A stretch of DNA of 64,000 nt from NCBI GenBank assembly GCA_963576735.1, contig OY755190.1, positions 4,953,695 through 5,017,694 on the forward strand, written 5' to 3'. This document shows positions 1 to 11,404 of the stretch, piece by piece. This stretch comes from Bedellia somnulentella. Lineage: Eukaryota > Arthropoda > Insecta > Lepidoptera > Bedelliidae. Numbering within the stretch: the stretch's first letter is position 1; each line of letters opens with the position of its first letter. Under the pieces are notes generated by a model. The model was not told where the DNA came from and ran no database searches. It worked only from the letters and a program-made list of their open reading frames with translations. Position numbers and translations under genes: made by a program.

Positions 1-161
1 AGTCGTCCGATGTCTGAAAAATAAAAGGACATGTATGAAAATATTGATGAAAATTAATGAAGCTCGAGAGTTAGGCCAAGATCGTACTATGTGGTGATCT
101 GTAGTCTCTGCCTATCCCAATGGGAACTAGTGGCGTGAATAAATATATGTATGTATGTATC
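1..161 (+). mobile_element. RTE-like LINE (family C) 3' end, 5'-truncated
   Basis: The copy reads as a degraded version of the family C C-terminus (..KRLM..EAREV.QDRT.W.S..SAYPNGN-stop). It is followed by GCGTGAATAAATATATGTATGTATGTAT, the usual end of the family. It may extend left of the window. Confidence 0.75.
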
Positions 162-869
162 CATATCACAAGCCTTTACTTTAGGGTTTACCTATAGTCT
201 GTAGTAGTACAATTTATATGTAAAACCAAATGATCATTTAATACTGTAAAAAGCAGTTAGGTCTTTTTTCATATCCCAGAAAAAAAATATGAGGAAGAAA
301 TTATGCTACTAGAATAAGAAGGAAGGAATACTAACAGGATGCAAATGTGTATCAACTCAATACATAAATTAATATAATAATTAATAAAAGACTTAATAGT
401 TAGAAAGTTATTGATGTAATTCAAGACTTTAAGAGTATTTCTCCAATTGAAAACCACACTGCATCGATTATCATCTATCACAGTAACACACAATCTTTAA
501 ACCAATTAATTCATGGAAACTTCCGTGAATCTTAAGTTCGTGGTTTTTACCCTCCAGATCAATGATGAATCACTTAATTTATTTTGTTGTTCTCACAATG
601 TTACGGTCACGTTCTTATGATCCTATAGTAAGATAAAAATTCAATAATATTGGTAATTAAATAGATAGATATTTCAATTATTTTGTTCTATATTCATTAT
701 TTATATGTGTGATAAAAACTACGTTGTGTGGAAGCTGGAAAAATAAATGTTAAGGTGGTTTTAGCACATGTCGCGGATAGTCGAAAGTGTATAGAGCGTG
801 TATAGAGTGTATTTTTCTATACACTTATACATATATATAAGTGTATAGAAAAATATGAATAGATGAAAT

Positions 870-1146
870 CGTTAGTAGAGGACGCAAGACGTTTGAAGAC
901 CTGATTGAAAACGTTCTTACTAAAGCTAGGCCCAAGTAAGCTGAATAAAAAAGAATGAACGAGAAAAATATGAATGAAATTTTGTCTGGATCGAACAAAT
1001 TGTTTGAAAAGATTGATGAATGATTGAAAGATTGTTAATAATGCTACAGAATGGTTCCATGTTCGTACAAAGTGACGACCGATAGTCCCTCCCGACCAAC
1101 GGGAATTCATGACGTAAGTATATGTACTAGTATGAATGTATGTATC
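870..1146 (+). mobile_element. RTE-like LINE (family C) 3' fragment, degenerate
   Basis: Matches to better family C copies include GTTAGTAGAGGACGC at the left, then AATAAAAAAG, AAAAGATTGATGAATG, GTACAAAGTGACGACCGATAGT and a GACGTAAGTATATGTA tail. Many substitutions and indels show that it is old. It ends about 35 bp before the splice acceptor of the GMC exon. Confidence 0.65.
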
Positions 1147-1182
1147 TATAGCATACTAACATTAAATAAAACTTATTCGCAG

Positions 1183-2555
1183 GATGGGATTACGACACCG
1201 TCTTGCACTACTTTAAGAAGTCTGAAAATATCCAAATACCCGACCTGGACCAAGATACGAAATATCATTCAACGTCCGGCGAGATGAATCTGCAGCATCC
1301 TAATTGGCGGACACCTTTGTCTGATGCGTTCTTGGAAGCAGGCTTAGAGACGGGGGGAAGGCTAGTGGACTACAACGGAGAGAAACAAACGGGATACTCA
1401 ATCATTCAGTTCACCCTGAAGAACGGTACCAGAATGAGCGCCAGCAGAGCGTTCCTACATCCTATCAAACAACGCAAGAATCTTCACATCTCCAAATATT
1501 CTATGGTCACAAAAATATTAATCGATCCAATAACCAAACACGCTTATGGAGTTCAGTTTTATAAAAACGGTAAAAAATACAAAATATTGGCACGCAAAGA
1601 AATAATTCTGTCAGCTGGAGCTATCAACTCACCACAAATTTTAATGGTCAGCGGAATTGGACCTCGCGAACATTTGATTGAGAAAAAAATAACACCTATA
1701 ATGGATCTTCCTGTTGGATCTAATTTGCAAGATCATTGGGCACTGGGAGGACTTACATTCGTCATCAATACTACTGATTCTATCAGATCTGAGAGAGTAG
1801 CCACTATAGATAATATTGTAGAGTACTACAGTCACCATACGGGTCCTCTATCTGCACCAAGTGGAACAGAAGCCTTGGCATTTATCGATACAAAAGACCC
1901 GACAAATGAAGACGGATATCCCGATTTAGAGTTACTTTTTGTTGGAGGTTCCTTAGTTTCACAGCCATTTTACAAAAAAGCTTTTTCTATAGACGATCGA
2001 GTATACGAAAAAGTCTATGGACCAATTAGAAATAGTGACACGTGGATGGTGTTCCCGATGTTATTGTTACCTGAATCGAAGGGTCGGATAATGCTGAGAG
2101 ATAAGAACCCGTTTAGCAAACCATTGATATATCCGAATTACTTTCAGGACGGTGGCCACGATCAGAAAGTGATACTCCACGGTATAAGAAAAGTAATTGA
2201 GTTGTCAAAGACGAAAGCGTTTCAAAAGTACGGAAGCAAATTACACGACATACCATTACCGAATTGCGCTCACCATGAGTTCAACAGTGACGAATACTGG
2301 TATTGCGCCATGAGAACTATCACCAATACGATCTACCATCATTGTTGTACCTGCAAAATGGGTCCAAAGAATGATACAGAAGCAGTAGTTGATTCAAGAT
2401 TGAATGTGCATGGTGTTATAGGACTGCGGGTGGTGGATGCGAGTATAATGCCTCACGTGCCGGCCGCTCACACAAACGCTCCAACAATGATGATAGCTGA
2501 AAGAGCTGCGGACTTCATCAAAGAAGATTGGGGAATACCTATTAAAAAGCGATAA
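1183..2555 (+). CDS. GMC oxidoreductase (glucose dehydrogenase-like), 3' terminal exon, partial
   Basis: This is the last coding exon of an FAD-dependent glucose-methanol-choline oxidoreductase, a family that oxidises alcohols or sugars and is usually secreted in insects. The exon begins after a splice acceptor (TTATTCGCAG, AG at 1181-1182). Its first two bases complete a split Gly codon, followed by WDYDTVLHYFKKSE, which aligns with WDTVLEYYKKIES of the second GMC gene in the window. Visible signatures are GAINSPQILMVSGIG (GMC signature 2), YHHCCTCKMG with the probable catalytic His, and AHTNAP with the second active-site position. About 456 residues are encoded and the frame is open to TAA. 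The FAD-binding N-terminus and signal peptide are not in the window, so the upstream exons must lie left of position 1. The exact substrate cannot be told. Confidence in the family is very high. Confidence 0.95.
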
Positions 2556-2632
2556 TTTTCAAAGGGGTTTACGTAAATTGTGAAGATTCATAAAACAATT
2601 ATCGTTTCCGCTTTTCTAAACGCCCCATGTGT

Positions 2633-3129
2633 AATTCGGTATGCAAAGTTTTACAAAAGTGGTGCTGAATAGGAAACCATTTCGAGATATTATGTTTCTA
2701 AAACATATTTTCTTGAAATTAAATCAAACAAAGCTAAGATGACCGTTATTTTAACAAAATACTGTAAGAGTATTTGACCTTCAACGACTTTACAAAGACA
2801 ATCGCTTTTGCAGTTTGTTAATAAAATATCGAAAATCATAGGTTTCTTTAGTATAATATTGTAATAATTTCATTTGAGATCACATATTCGTGAAATATTT
2901 TGCAATCAGCAAAATTTTTTTAAACATTTCGTTTTATTTGCATGTCGCTACGTGATATTTTCGATCGATGACGTCATTAAGTACAAAAGTTGAACAATCT
3001 TTAAAAAAAACATAACTTTGCAATAACTCATTTTAAATGAAAAATATTCAAATTGGTCTTTTATTTTCGTGTTTGCTATTCAATAAAAATATTTAATAAA
3101 TACCAAAAAAAAACTTTGCATACCGAATT
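2633..3129. mobile_element. MITE-like element with 20-bp terminal inverted repeats
   Basis: AATTCGGTATGCAAAGTTTT at 2633-2652 is perfectly inverted at 3110-3129. The roughly 455 bp between them are AT-rich and encode nothing visible. No clear target-site duplication was found, so the superfamily is not assigned. It lies 77 bp after the stop codon of the first GMC gene. The AATAAA motifs near 2820 and 3081 lie inside it and could serve as polyadenylation signals for that gene. Confidence 0.6.
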
Positions 3130-3760
3130 GTGATTCCGTTGGGAAAATATTGGATTAGTACTAAAACTAAAGTTTATAATTTAAATTATTGTCAGTTTTT
3201 ATTTAAATTAAACATTCACATATTTTTTTAAGGTATTGATGCTTAATGACATAATTATTTGTATTTTGAATAGCAGACGACGAATATCAGTTTTTTTTAA
3301 ATTTGTTAGTTGTCATGCTCTTTGAAATTTACTACCATTTCAGTTTTCAATGTAATCAACATAAATCCCAGTAGCCATATTTGTTTTTTAATCAACTGTT
3401 ATTTTGTGATACTCTAGGACCTGATTTTGTAATTGTGATCATTATCATAGTTTGTAATGAATATTTAAATTTATTAAGTTAATTTAATTTACCATAATTA
3501 AACGAATTATTTGTTACTATTAATTCAAACAGGTATTTTATTGTTAATTAATATTACATAATTTAAATATTTTTGTTCATGAAAACCTCATGTAACCTCA
3601 TTCTTTATTTATTAGTATAACATAATTTGTGTTTTATTTATTACTCGTGAATGTGATTTTTAGACAGATAACAGAGATAACATCAAAAGATACTCTTCCA
3701 TCTTCAAATACAACCAAGGCAGAAAATGTGAAGCTCTTTAGTAAAGAACAAAATGTGAGC
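3130..3760. other. AT-rich intergenic DNA
   Basis: No gene is seen here. A short string TTGTTCATGAAAACCTCAT near 3573-3591 recurs at 46171-46189 and, inverted, near 11579-11598. It is probably the end of an unidentified dispersed repeat. Confidence 0.4.
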
Positions 3761-3772
3761 AAGTTTAAGTTA

Positions 3773-4018
3773 CATACATACATATACTCACGGCTATAAA
3801 TCCCTAGAAGGGGTAGCCAGAGCTAAGGAATTAGTAATTCCTCAGCCACTTTTGAAAATTCCGTGGGAAAAAGATGGTGAACTAAAGGTTTTTGGTCATG
3901 GGTCTCCAACCGCATCGCCCAAAAATCCCTTAAGAAGCCCCAATACCGTTAGTGGCCTCTTACGTACACCCACCGGAAGAATCGGGGTAGTGTTATTCTA
4001 AGCCGACACTACACAGCA
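3773..4018 (-). mobile_element. SINE family B, full length with target duplication
   Basis: Read on the minus strand, the element starts GCTGTGTAGTGTCGGCTTAGAA and ends GCCGTGAGTATATGTATGTA. It is flanked by a 12-bp target duplication AAGTTTAAGTTA (3761-3772 and 4019-4030). This copy helps define the ends of the family. Confidence 0.9.
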
Positions 4019-4030
4019 AAGTTTAAGTTA

Positions 4031-5795
4031 ATACTGACAAAACAATATATGTCTTTAAAAAAGTTTGTAAATTAAGATATTAGGCTCCTCAGACTCGCGA
4101 GGTGGCCGACCCCATATAAGAAGGCATTTTTAGTGTATGTATGTTTGCTTGCTGTTACGACTAAGTCTAGACTAAAATATCTCGGCCGTTTCTATAACTA
4201 AAAGGCAAAACAAAATAAAAACGTTTTTTTAAAAAAGAAACTGGGATATACTACACGATACATAATGAATAGTATATAATTACTTATTATAATTACTCTC
4301 GAGGTTTGCAAGAATCGCACACAGTGGCGATCGATAGTATCTACCTACCCCAACCTGAACTGACGGCGTGAGTATGTATTATTTATGAGACTCGAAATAT
4401 CTTTACTGTCACTCACTTGAGAATAACCAAATGAAAACATGGGCTTGCAATGATTGCGCTTTGGAGTTAAAAACTAATGTTTCGAAGTAAATACCCTAAA
4501 TGTGCATCCAGTATTTCCAAATCAAAAATAGTTTCATCACACAAAATATGTTTTTTTTTGTAGTTTATAATCATTGTGTGACTTAGGCCTACTTTGAGTA
4601 GGATAAATTCGATAGTGCAAGTTGGCAGATTGTTTTTTCATAAATACAAGAAAATATCAGAGGAAATTTTTAATATTTCATATCTTAACCTTTTCCTAAG
4701 CATGCCTTTTATGCAATTATGCACCATTTCTCGTATTTTTTGACAATGATATGTATGATAAATTTCACACTATGTTCGGTGGCAAATATTTAGCTTGACG
4801 TGTCAGATAGTGAACTATAATGGTATAATAAAATGAGTACTGCATAAAATATGGCCACTCGCTGCCCCCTTCAGAAATCCCTCCACCCCAGGTCAGTGGT
4901 TATACTCGTCATACCCTTAGGCTTATGATGATCTAATATATGTAACAATACTGTTACCGAATTCCCAAGGATGTGCTGCGTGGAAACTTCTAATATTACA
5001 GCCTAGAACGAACTAGGATGCAATATAGTTATGGTAACCATATATACGCGATACACGTATTGAAGACCCAAAATTATCCGTGAATATAAATTCTAATAGT
5101 AATCGTGCAACATCAACCACTGTCATTTGAGATATTATATTAAGTGTTGTAAGTAAAAATATACTTATTTATTAACTAATTTAATGTATTAATTTGAAAA
5201 TTTCTGCGTACAACAGCTTAAAAAATATTGTAAAGCTACGCAACGCGCGCTTTCGACGCGTGATACAGACGCTATACACACTTAAGTCAGACGCTAAATA
5301 TTTTTTTGTGATGTGCATAGGCCCTTACATGTATACTGGAATAAGAGTCTCTAATTAGCAATAATTCTATAAATTTTAATTCAAAAGTTATCTATAATCA
5401 ACCAATCTCGATACTTATGTTATTTATTAAGCAAAAAATAAAGTCGTGAATACAAATAATGGACTGGAACCAATGGGAATTAATGGCATGAGTATATGTA
5501 TGTAAACGTAAGAATACAATTAAGATAAACTAAAATTTAATTTAATTTGACATTACGATATTGAATGTGGACACATTTCGCAGCCATACTAGTTGTGGAA
5601 TTTAAACTTAAAAAACTAGTTATTCCTGAAGCGGGAATCATTTCCTATTTGGTCTGGGCACTTTATTTTTTATTGCGTTCCTTTGAAGCGGGGTGGCGAT
5701 AAAACTGGTTAATGAGTTGGTAACCCGGCATTTTAATGGACTTTAGACTAGAGATGCATATTGACTGAAGGTATTTAATACAACATAATTATATT
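4031..5795. other. Intergenic DNA with small LINE C remnants
   Basis: No gene is seen. Short family C tails occur at about 4299-4378 (CACAGTGGCGATCGATAGTATC ... GGCGTGAGTATGTATT) and 5461-5505 (CCAATGGGAATTAATGGCATGAGTATATGTATGTA), both on the plus strand. The remainder is AT-rich with no recognised structure. Confidence 0.5.
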
Positions 5796-5916
5796 AAGCT
5801 CCAACCGCATCAACCCAAAACCACTTAAAAAAGCCCCACACCCTAAGTCGCCTCTAACGATACCCGCAAGTAGAAAGAGGTAGTAAAATTTTAAGTCCGT
5901 ACTACACGGCAATCAA
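5796..5916 (-). mobile_element. SINE family B fragment (5' half)
   Basis: CTCCAACCGCATC, AGTCGCCTCTAACGATACCC and CCGTACTACACGGCA match the 5' half of family B read on the minus strand. The 3' half with the TATG tail is missing. Confidence 0.7.
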
Positions 5917-6085
5917 TCTATCAATATATCCAATTAATATGCGGATTAAACTATGAGTTCTTCTAGTGGAAACTCAAACAAAGACAGACTAGTAATCTAA
6001 AAATGTGCGGACAAAGCTACAGTGATGTGCTGATAAAAGATCAAAATAAACTTAATTTTCATACAAACATTCACACAATGAGTCC

Positions 6086-6180
6086 CCATCCCCATAGGTT
6101 TTGGCAGAGACTCTTAATCGCCACTTTGTGAAATCTAGCCAAACCTCCGGAGCTTCATCAACATTTATTACACTTCAGAC
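6086..6180 (-). mobile_element. RTE-like LINE (family C) 3' fragment
   Basis: CCCCATAGG, GGCAGAGACTCTTAATCGCCACTTTGTG and ATCTAGCCAAACCTCC match the family C end on the minus strand, up to a CTTCAGACTTCATCC remnant. A SINE B tail follows directly. Confidence 0.6.
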
Positions 6181-6185
6181 TTCAT

Positions 6186-6362
6186 CCATACATACATACA
6201 TATACTCACGGCTATAAATCCCTAGTAGCGGTAGCCAGAGCTGAGGAATGAGAAATTCCTCAGCCACTTTTGGATGTTGCGTGGGGAAAAAAGATGTTAA
6301 AATAAAGGTTGTTGGTGTTGGGTCTCCAACCGCATCGCCCAAAAATCACTTCATTTTTGGCA
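6186..6362 (-). mobile_element. SINE family B, 5'-truncated
   Basis: The TATG tail and 3' two-thirds of family B (GCTATAAATCCCTAGTAGCGGTAGCC ... CCAACCGCATCGCCCAAAAATCAC) are present on the minus strand. The copy stops before the SINE 5' end. Confidence 0.85.
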
Positions 6363-6463
6363 AATACTCTACTACTATAAACGTCAAAAGTAAAATAATA
6401 AATATATACATAAAAATAATAAATAATTATTAGAAGCATTATAAACACAGCACAAAATTTTGC

Positions 6464-6712
6464 GTACATACATACATACATACATATACTCACGCCGTTA
6501 ATTCCCATTGGGGTAGGCAGAGACTATCGATCGCCACTTCGTACGATCCTGGCAAACCTCTCTTGCTTCGTCTACATCCATCAATCTTTTCATACATGCT
6601 CTTTTATTCTTCATACTTCGGACGCCTGCCTTTTTGAGCACACTTTCAATTTGGTCCAAGTGTGTCTTTCGTGGCCGTCCTCTACTAACATTACCTTCCA
6701 CATTAAACATTC
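6464..6712 (-). mobile_element. RTE-like LINE (family C) C-terminal coding end, well preserved
   Basis: The minus strand reads NVEGNVSRGRPRKTHLDQIE ... MKRLMDVDEAREVCQDRT-KWRSIVSAYPNGN and then stop. The GRPRKTHLDQ and QDRTKW patterns resemble the C-terminus of RTE-clade endonuclease/reverse transcriptase proteins. The stop codon lies only about ten bases before the TATG-repeat tail, so the element has almost no 3' UTR, which is typical of RTE LINEs. Similar flanks AAATTTTGCGT and AAATTTTTGCGT suggest an imperfect target duplication. Confidence 0.8.
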
Positions 6713-6719
6713 AACAAAT

Positions 6720-7655
6720 TTTTGCGTGTTCATTCAATAGGTATATTCAATATCGTAATCTTGTAAAACAAATCAAGCACCTTCCTGATACATAATCAAC
6801 ATAAAAATGTAAATTATTGTAATGACAAAGACATGACAATGTAAAAACCCAACAGGTAAAATTTTGCCGGTCAGATGGGTTTTAAAATCGCAAGATAGAC
6901 ATTCCATAAGATAATTTTCTAATTCGATCAAATTTATTGACCGTATCAATTTTAGTAGGTAACTAAGACGTAGCAAAAATGGTATGTAAATTTAGTTAAA
7001 ACACGTGAAGGACGAACCTATGCTTTTATCTATACATATAATAAATCTGTAGAAAAGACATTTTTGTACATTGAAGAAATTGAAAAAAAAAATAGCCAGC
7101 GTGTGAACAGATAAGTAACAGAACCCATTTCCATCATTTTTTAAATTTTTGTCTGTTTGTCTGTTTGTCTGTTTATATGTTTGTTTGTGCGCACAGCACG
7201 TAAAATCTACAAATTTAATGCTGAAAATGTTTAAATACAAAAATTATACGTAACTTGAGGTATAACTTAGTTTTTGTTTCATCGAAATCGGTTTACTCTA
7301 TCAAAAGATATGATTAATTTTGTGAGTTCAAGAAGAAAAATATTACGTTACGCAATTCAGTATAGTACTTGCAACGACATCTTAAGTCTAAATATAGAAC
7401 TAATGTTGATAGTTGGAATACAAAGTCCGATAGATGGCGTTGTGCATAAATAAAATAAAGAGCCAAAATAAAATAAAGCAAAAATAAAATTTGCATTTTT
7501 TTAGCCCCTTTAACCCCTTATTTTAAAGTCGGTTAAAGTTATAGAAGCTACAGGAAACAAGCAAGACGAAATTAATACAAGCTGCCAATGTCAAGTGAAT
7601 TCGCCGACTATGAAAATAACTAAAATGCTTTTAAATATTATCTTTACTTAGTTTA
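6720..7655. other. Intergenic DNA with a TTTG/TCTG microsatellite
   Basis: No gene is seen. A (GTCTGTTT)n-like stretch at about 7150-7190 followed by GCGCACAGCACGTAAAATCTAC resembles the 3' region of a degraded insect interspersed repeat. The remainder is AT-rich. Confidence 0.4.
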
Positions 7656-7663
7656 TTAAATTA

Positions 7664-7899
7664 CATACATATACTCACGGCTGTAATTCCCTAGAAGGGG
7701 TAGCCAGAGCCAAGGAATTATAAATTCCTCAGCAACTTTTGGAAGTTGTGTGGGGAAAAGATATTAAAATAAAGGTTTTTGGTGATGGGTCTCCAACCGC
7801 ATCGCCCAAAAATCCAATAAAAAGCCCCAATACCCTTAGTCGCTTCTTACGACACCCGTGGGTAGGAAGGGGTAGCGACATTCTAAGCCGGCACTACAC
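7664..7899 (-). mobile_element. SINE family B, near full length
   Basis: The element runs from the ACATACATATACTCACGG tail to GCCGGCACTACAC on the minus-strand 5' side. A 7-bp target duplication TAAATTA flanks it (7657-7663 and 7900-7906). The final GCTG of the 5' end is missing. Confidence 0.85.
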
Positions 7900-8074
7900 T
7901 AAATTAGGCTTATTAATATTAGTAAATTATGTAAATAGTCTGCCTATTAATAAATCCAATTTGGTGAGCAGAATTTTGAAATTCTTAGCCATTCTTCAAA
8001 TGCACGTCACTTCACAACCAGTTTTCGTGAACGTTTATAATAAAAAACTGAATTTTGGTCTACATTAAACACCA

Positions 8075-8322
8075 AACCTCTCTGGCTTCGTTTACATCCA
8101 TCAATCTTTTTATACATGCACTTTTATTCTTCATACTGCGGACACCTGCCTTTTTGAGCACGTTTTCTATTTGATCCAAATGTGTCCTCCGAGGTCGTCC
8201 TCTACTAATATTACCTTCCACATTGGCGATAAAAAAAGTGTAAAGTACAAAGTGGCGATCGATAGCCTCTGCCTACCCCAATGGGAACTAACGGCGGCGT
8301 GAGAATATGTATGTATGTATGT
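8075..8322 (+). mobile_element. RTE-like LINE (family C) insertion with inverted 5' part (twin priming)
   Basis: The 3' part at about 8253-8322 is in plus orientation (ACAAAGTGGCGATCGATAGC ... GTATGTATGTATG). The adjoining coding segment at about 8075-8226 is inverted. Together they cover contiguous family C sequence. The composite is bounded by an 11-bp target duplication ATTAAACACCA (8064-8074 and 8323-8333), so it is one insertion and not two. Confidence 0.85.
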
Positions 8323-8434
8323 ATTAAACACCAGAAACATAAGACATCTTTTAAGTTCTACTTTTTTTATACTACTTTAAAATGATGTAGTGACCTTAGT
8401 GACTAACCTTAATTTAGTTATATTTGCATATTAT

Positions 8435-8677
8435 ACATACATATACTCACAACTATAAAACCCTAGAAGGGGTAGCCAGAGCTAAGGAATTATAAATTCC
8501 TCAGCCACTTTTGGAAAATTGAGTGGGGAAAAGATGGTAAAATAAAGGTTGTTGGTGAGGGGGCTCCAACCGCATCGCCCAAAAATCCCTTAAAAACCCC
8601 CAATACCGTTAGTCGCCTCATACGTACATCCACTGGAAGAAATGGGGTAGTGCTATTCTAAGCCGACACTACACAGC
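8435..8677 (-). mobile_element. SINE family B, near full length
   Basis: The element runs from ACATACATATACTCAC to GCCGACACTACACAGC. The sequence GCATATTAT occurs at both sides (8426-8434 and 8687-8695), with about nine extra bases between the SINE 5' end and the right copy. Confidence 0.85.
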
Positions 8678-8693
8678 TATTACAGTGCATATT

Positions 8694-10202
8694 ATGCCAC
8701 TGATAAATCGATTTAATTCAATGTACTATCTTATCATAGTAGAACCAACAACCGTAAACCCTAATAATAGTAAAGTACCATTCTCTGCGAAACAAGTCGC
8801 GAATATTATTCGAACAATGACGCGTGGTAAATCTCCGGGTCACGATGGGCTGAGCATTGAACACCTGCAGCATGCCGGAGTCCACCTGCACCGAGTACTA
8901 GCCATGTTCTATACCCTATGCATGAGACATTCTTATCTACCTACTGCGCTCATGCAAACAATTGTCGATCCCATTATAAAAAACAGAACGGGGGACGTAA
9001 CTGATAAGAACAATTATCGTCCTATATCCTTGGCTACAGTCCTGGCGAAGGTGCTTGACGGACTTCTAGACTCCCTTCTTGATAAATATCTCCACCTCCA
9101 TGATGCACAGTTTGGGTTCCGCCGGGGTCTATCAACTGAGAGTGCTATACTGAGCCAGAAGCACACAGTACAATATTACACGCAGCGTAGGACGCCGGTG
9201 TATGCGTGTTTCCTAGACCTATCACGAGCGTTCGACACTGTGTCCTACGATGTGCTTTGGGACAAGCTGCGGGGGAGGGATGGGCCGGCGGAACTGTTAT
9301 GCATTTTCCAGTTTTGGTATGGAAATCAAGATAACCGGGTTAGGTGGGACAATAAAGTTTCTGAGTCTTCCAGGCTGGGGTGTGGAGTAAGACAAGGTGG
9401 ACTTACGTCCCCCAAACTGTTTAACCTGTATATAAATGACCTGATCGTTGGGCTCAGCAGCAGGCGCATCGGATTTCGCGTGGATGATGTTACTATAAAT
9501 AACATCAGTTACGCTGGCGATATGGTCTTGCTGACACCATCAGTCAGAGCTCTGAATGATCTGCTTCATATGTGTGAAGAGTACGCTCTGAAGCACGGTT
9601 TGGCGTATAATCATAAGAAGAGCGAGTACATGGTCTTTAGGGCTGTCGGTGGAAAGATTCCTGATCATGTTCCAACAATTAAATTAAATGGTGTTGAGCT
9701 TAAGCGAGTGTACCAATTTAAATATCTAGGACACTTTATTACCGACGACCTTAAGGACCATGCAGATATAGAGAGGGAACTTAGGGCGATGGCAGTCAGG
9801 TGTAATATGCTGGTACGCAGGTTTGCGCGTTGTAGTCAGTCTGTTAAAATAACACTGTTTAAATCTTACTGTCAAGTCTTCTACACGTGCAGCCTGTGGG
9901 CCAGCTTTACACAAAAGGCTGTCAACGCTCTACGCGTTCAGTACAATAATGGATTCAGAATGTCGTTGGGGCTGCCTCGATTCTGCAGCGCATCTGGCAT
10001 GTTTGCCGCGGCGCGCACTGATGACTTTTACGCGATAATGCGCAAAAAGGCAGCGTCATTGCTCTGCAGAGTTCGGGCTAGCTCTAACTCCATTCTGAAA
10101 ACCATCGCTGGAAGGTACGACTCGCCAATCTTTCGTCATCTCTCCAATGTATTGGTTAGGGGGAATGAGGGGCAAATTTATAGAAACTTATTTTATCATT
10201 AA
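8694..10202 (+). pseudogene. Non-LTR reverse transcriptase, 5'-truncated, active-site mutant
   Basis: This is the reverse transcriptase of a non-LTR retrotransposon. Recognisable motifs in order are RGKSPGHDGLSIEHL, NNYRPISLATVLAKVLD, AQFGFRRGLSTESAI, FLDLSRAFDTV (motif A, catalytic Asp), GCGVRQGGLTSPKLFN and YAGDMVLL (motif C). Motif C is normally YADD; one catalytic Asp is replaced by Gly, so the enzyme should be dead. The N-terminal endonuclease is absent. ATG 8694 is used only to bound the open frame; similarity to copy 2 begins around VEPTT (about 8739). The frame is otherwise open for about 500 codons, so the copy is fairly young despite the lesion. Confidence 0.88.
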
Positions 10203-10435
10203 TTGAGTTTTAGGATTGATTTAATTAAATTTTTAATGTAATCTATATTGTAATTTATTTTTATTTTGTTTTGATTTAAATCGTAATTTATTTTATTTTA
10301 TTTTAATTGGATGTAACTGTTAATTAAATTTCATTTTAATTTTTAATACTTATATAGCTCTTAAGTGTTACTAATACAAATGGATCCATTGTTATCTGAA
10401 ATAAATAAATTATTATATTATATTATTATTTATTT
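8735..10435 (+). mobile_element. 5'-truncated non-LTR retrotransposon (jockey/CR1-type), copy 1
   Basis: The element contains only the reverse transcriptase part of a LINE open frame and a 3' UTR of about 230 bp. The 3' end is an AATAAATAAATTATTATATTATATTATTATT tract. It is the same family as the LINE split by the hAT element at 14.9-30.5 kb, which ends in a similar TTATTATT tail. The clade is not fixed from the sequence alone. Confidence 0.85.
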
Positions 10436-11400
10436 AGCTTACCCCGTTTGTTTTATTCTGTCTTAGTGAAATTTATTAAATTTAAATTTCACCCCCTTCC
10501 TGTCAACCGGTTAATATTTCTTTTCGGAAGGAAAAGACGTGATGAGCTCGAAGCAAAGAGTGATGAGCTCAAGGCCCGACCACCTGCGGCCATCAATAAT
10601 AACTACCTATATATTGGAGGGTTACTGATTTTTCAACATACGTCATAGAACATTTGTCGGAAAGATTGGCTATGTCAGTCACATGAGAGCACATGAACAC
10701 ACTCTTAATAGCCGGATACCAGAAGTTGCTGTGACCGAAATCGGGCGGGATTGATATATGATCTATATGCAAAATTCCGAAGTGTTAAAAACAAAAGGGC
10801 TTTATAAATATATTGATGCATTATGCAGCTCTGCTAGGATCGTACAAGGTAGCGATCCATAATCTTTGGCTAACCCTGTAACTGTATCTAAATAAATACT
10901 AATTCAAATGAGATACACACAGTTACGACCTTTTATTATTTCAACTGGATAATGGCTACTGTAACTAATTAAATATCATTATGAAATACTCAATAGTTCC
11001 TACATCACAATAAGTGTCCGCGTTAGATTTCATTGGTTCTTTATTTTATTTCAAAAAGGTGATATACTCTTAACTAAACGACGTTTTTTTGTTCTCGACA
11101 ATCACGCGAACGAAGTTGCGGGCACAGCTAGTCTATATTAACGGCCATGAACCTCAGAAAAAGGAAGCCGGACCTTCACAATTACAAATATTTCAACCTA
11201 AAGATATCTATAGAGCTAATGTGGAATCAGTAGATGACGACCTCGGAGGACATATTTGGCCAAATAGAGAGAATGCAAAAGTATGAAGAGTAAAAGAGCA
11301 TAAATGAAAAGATTGATGGATGTAAATGAAGCTAGAGATGTTCGCTACGATCGTATAAAGTAGCGATAGATTGTGTCTGCCTATACAAATGTTCAAAATT
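10436..11400. other. Intergenic DNA with LINE remnants
   Basis: No gene is seen. A degenerate family C tail lies at about 10825-10888. GCGAACGAAGTTGCGGGCACAGCTAGT at about 11106-11132 is a common end of a degraded insect LINE or Helitron-like repeat. A further family C fragment lies at about 11231-11395 (GACGACCTCGGAGGACAT ... GATGGATGTAAATGAAGCTAGAGA). Confidence 0.45.
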
Positions 11401-11404
11401 ACTA

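Larger units (their letters stand above)
1..1182 (+). other. 3' part of an intron of the first GMC gene
   Basis: No coding exon similar to GMC proteins is visible here, so the stretch is inferred to be intron. It carries a family C LINE tail at about 1-161 and a degenerate family C copy at about 870-1146. A splice acceptor closes it at 1182. The short open frames inside look like chance frames. Confidence 0.7.
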
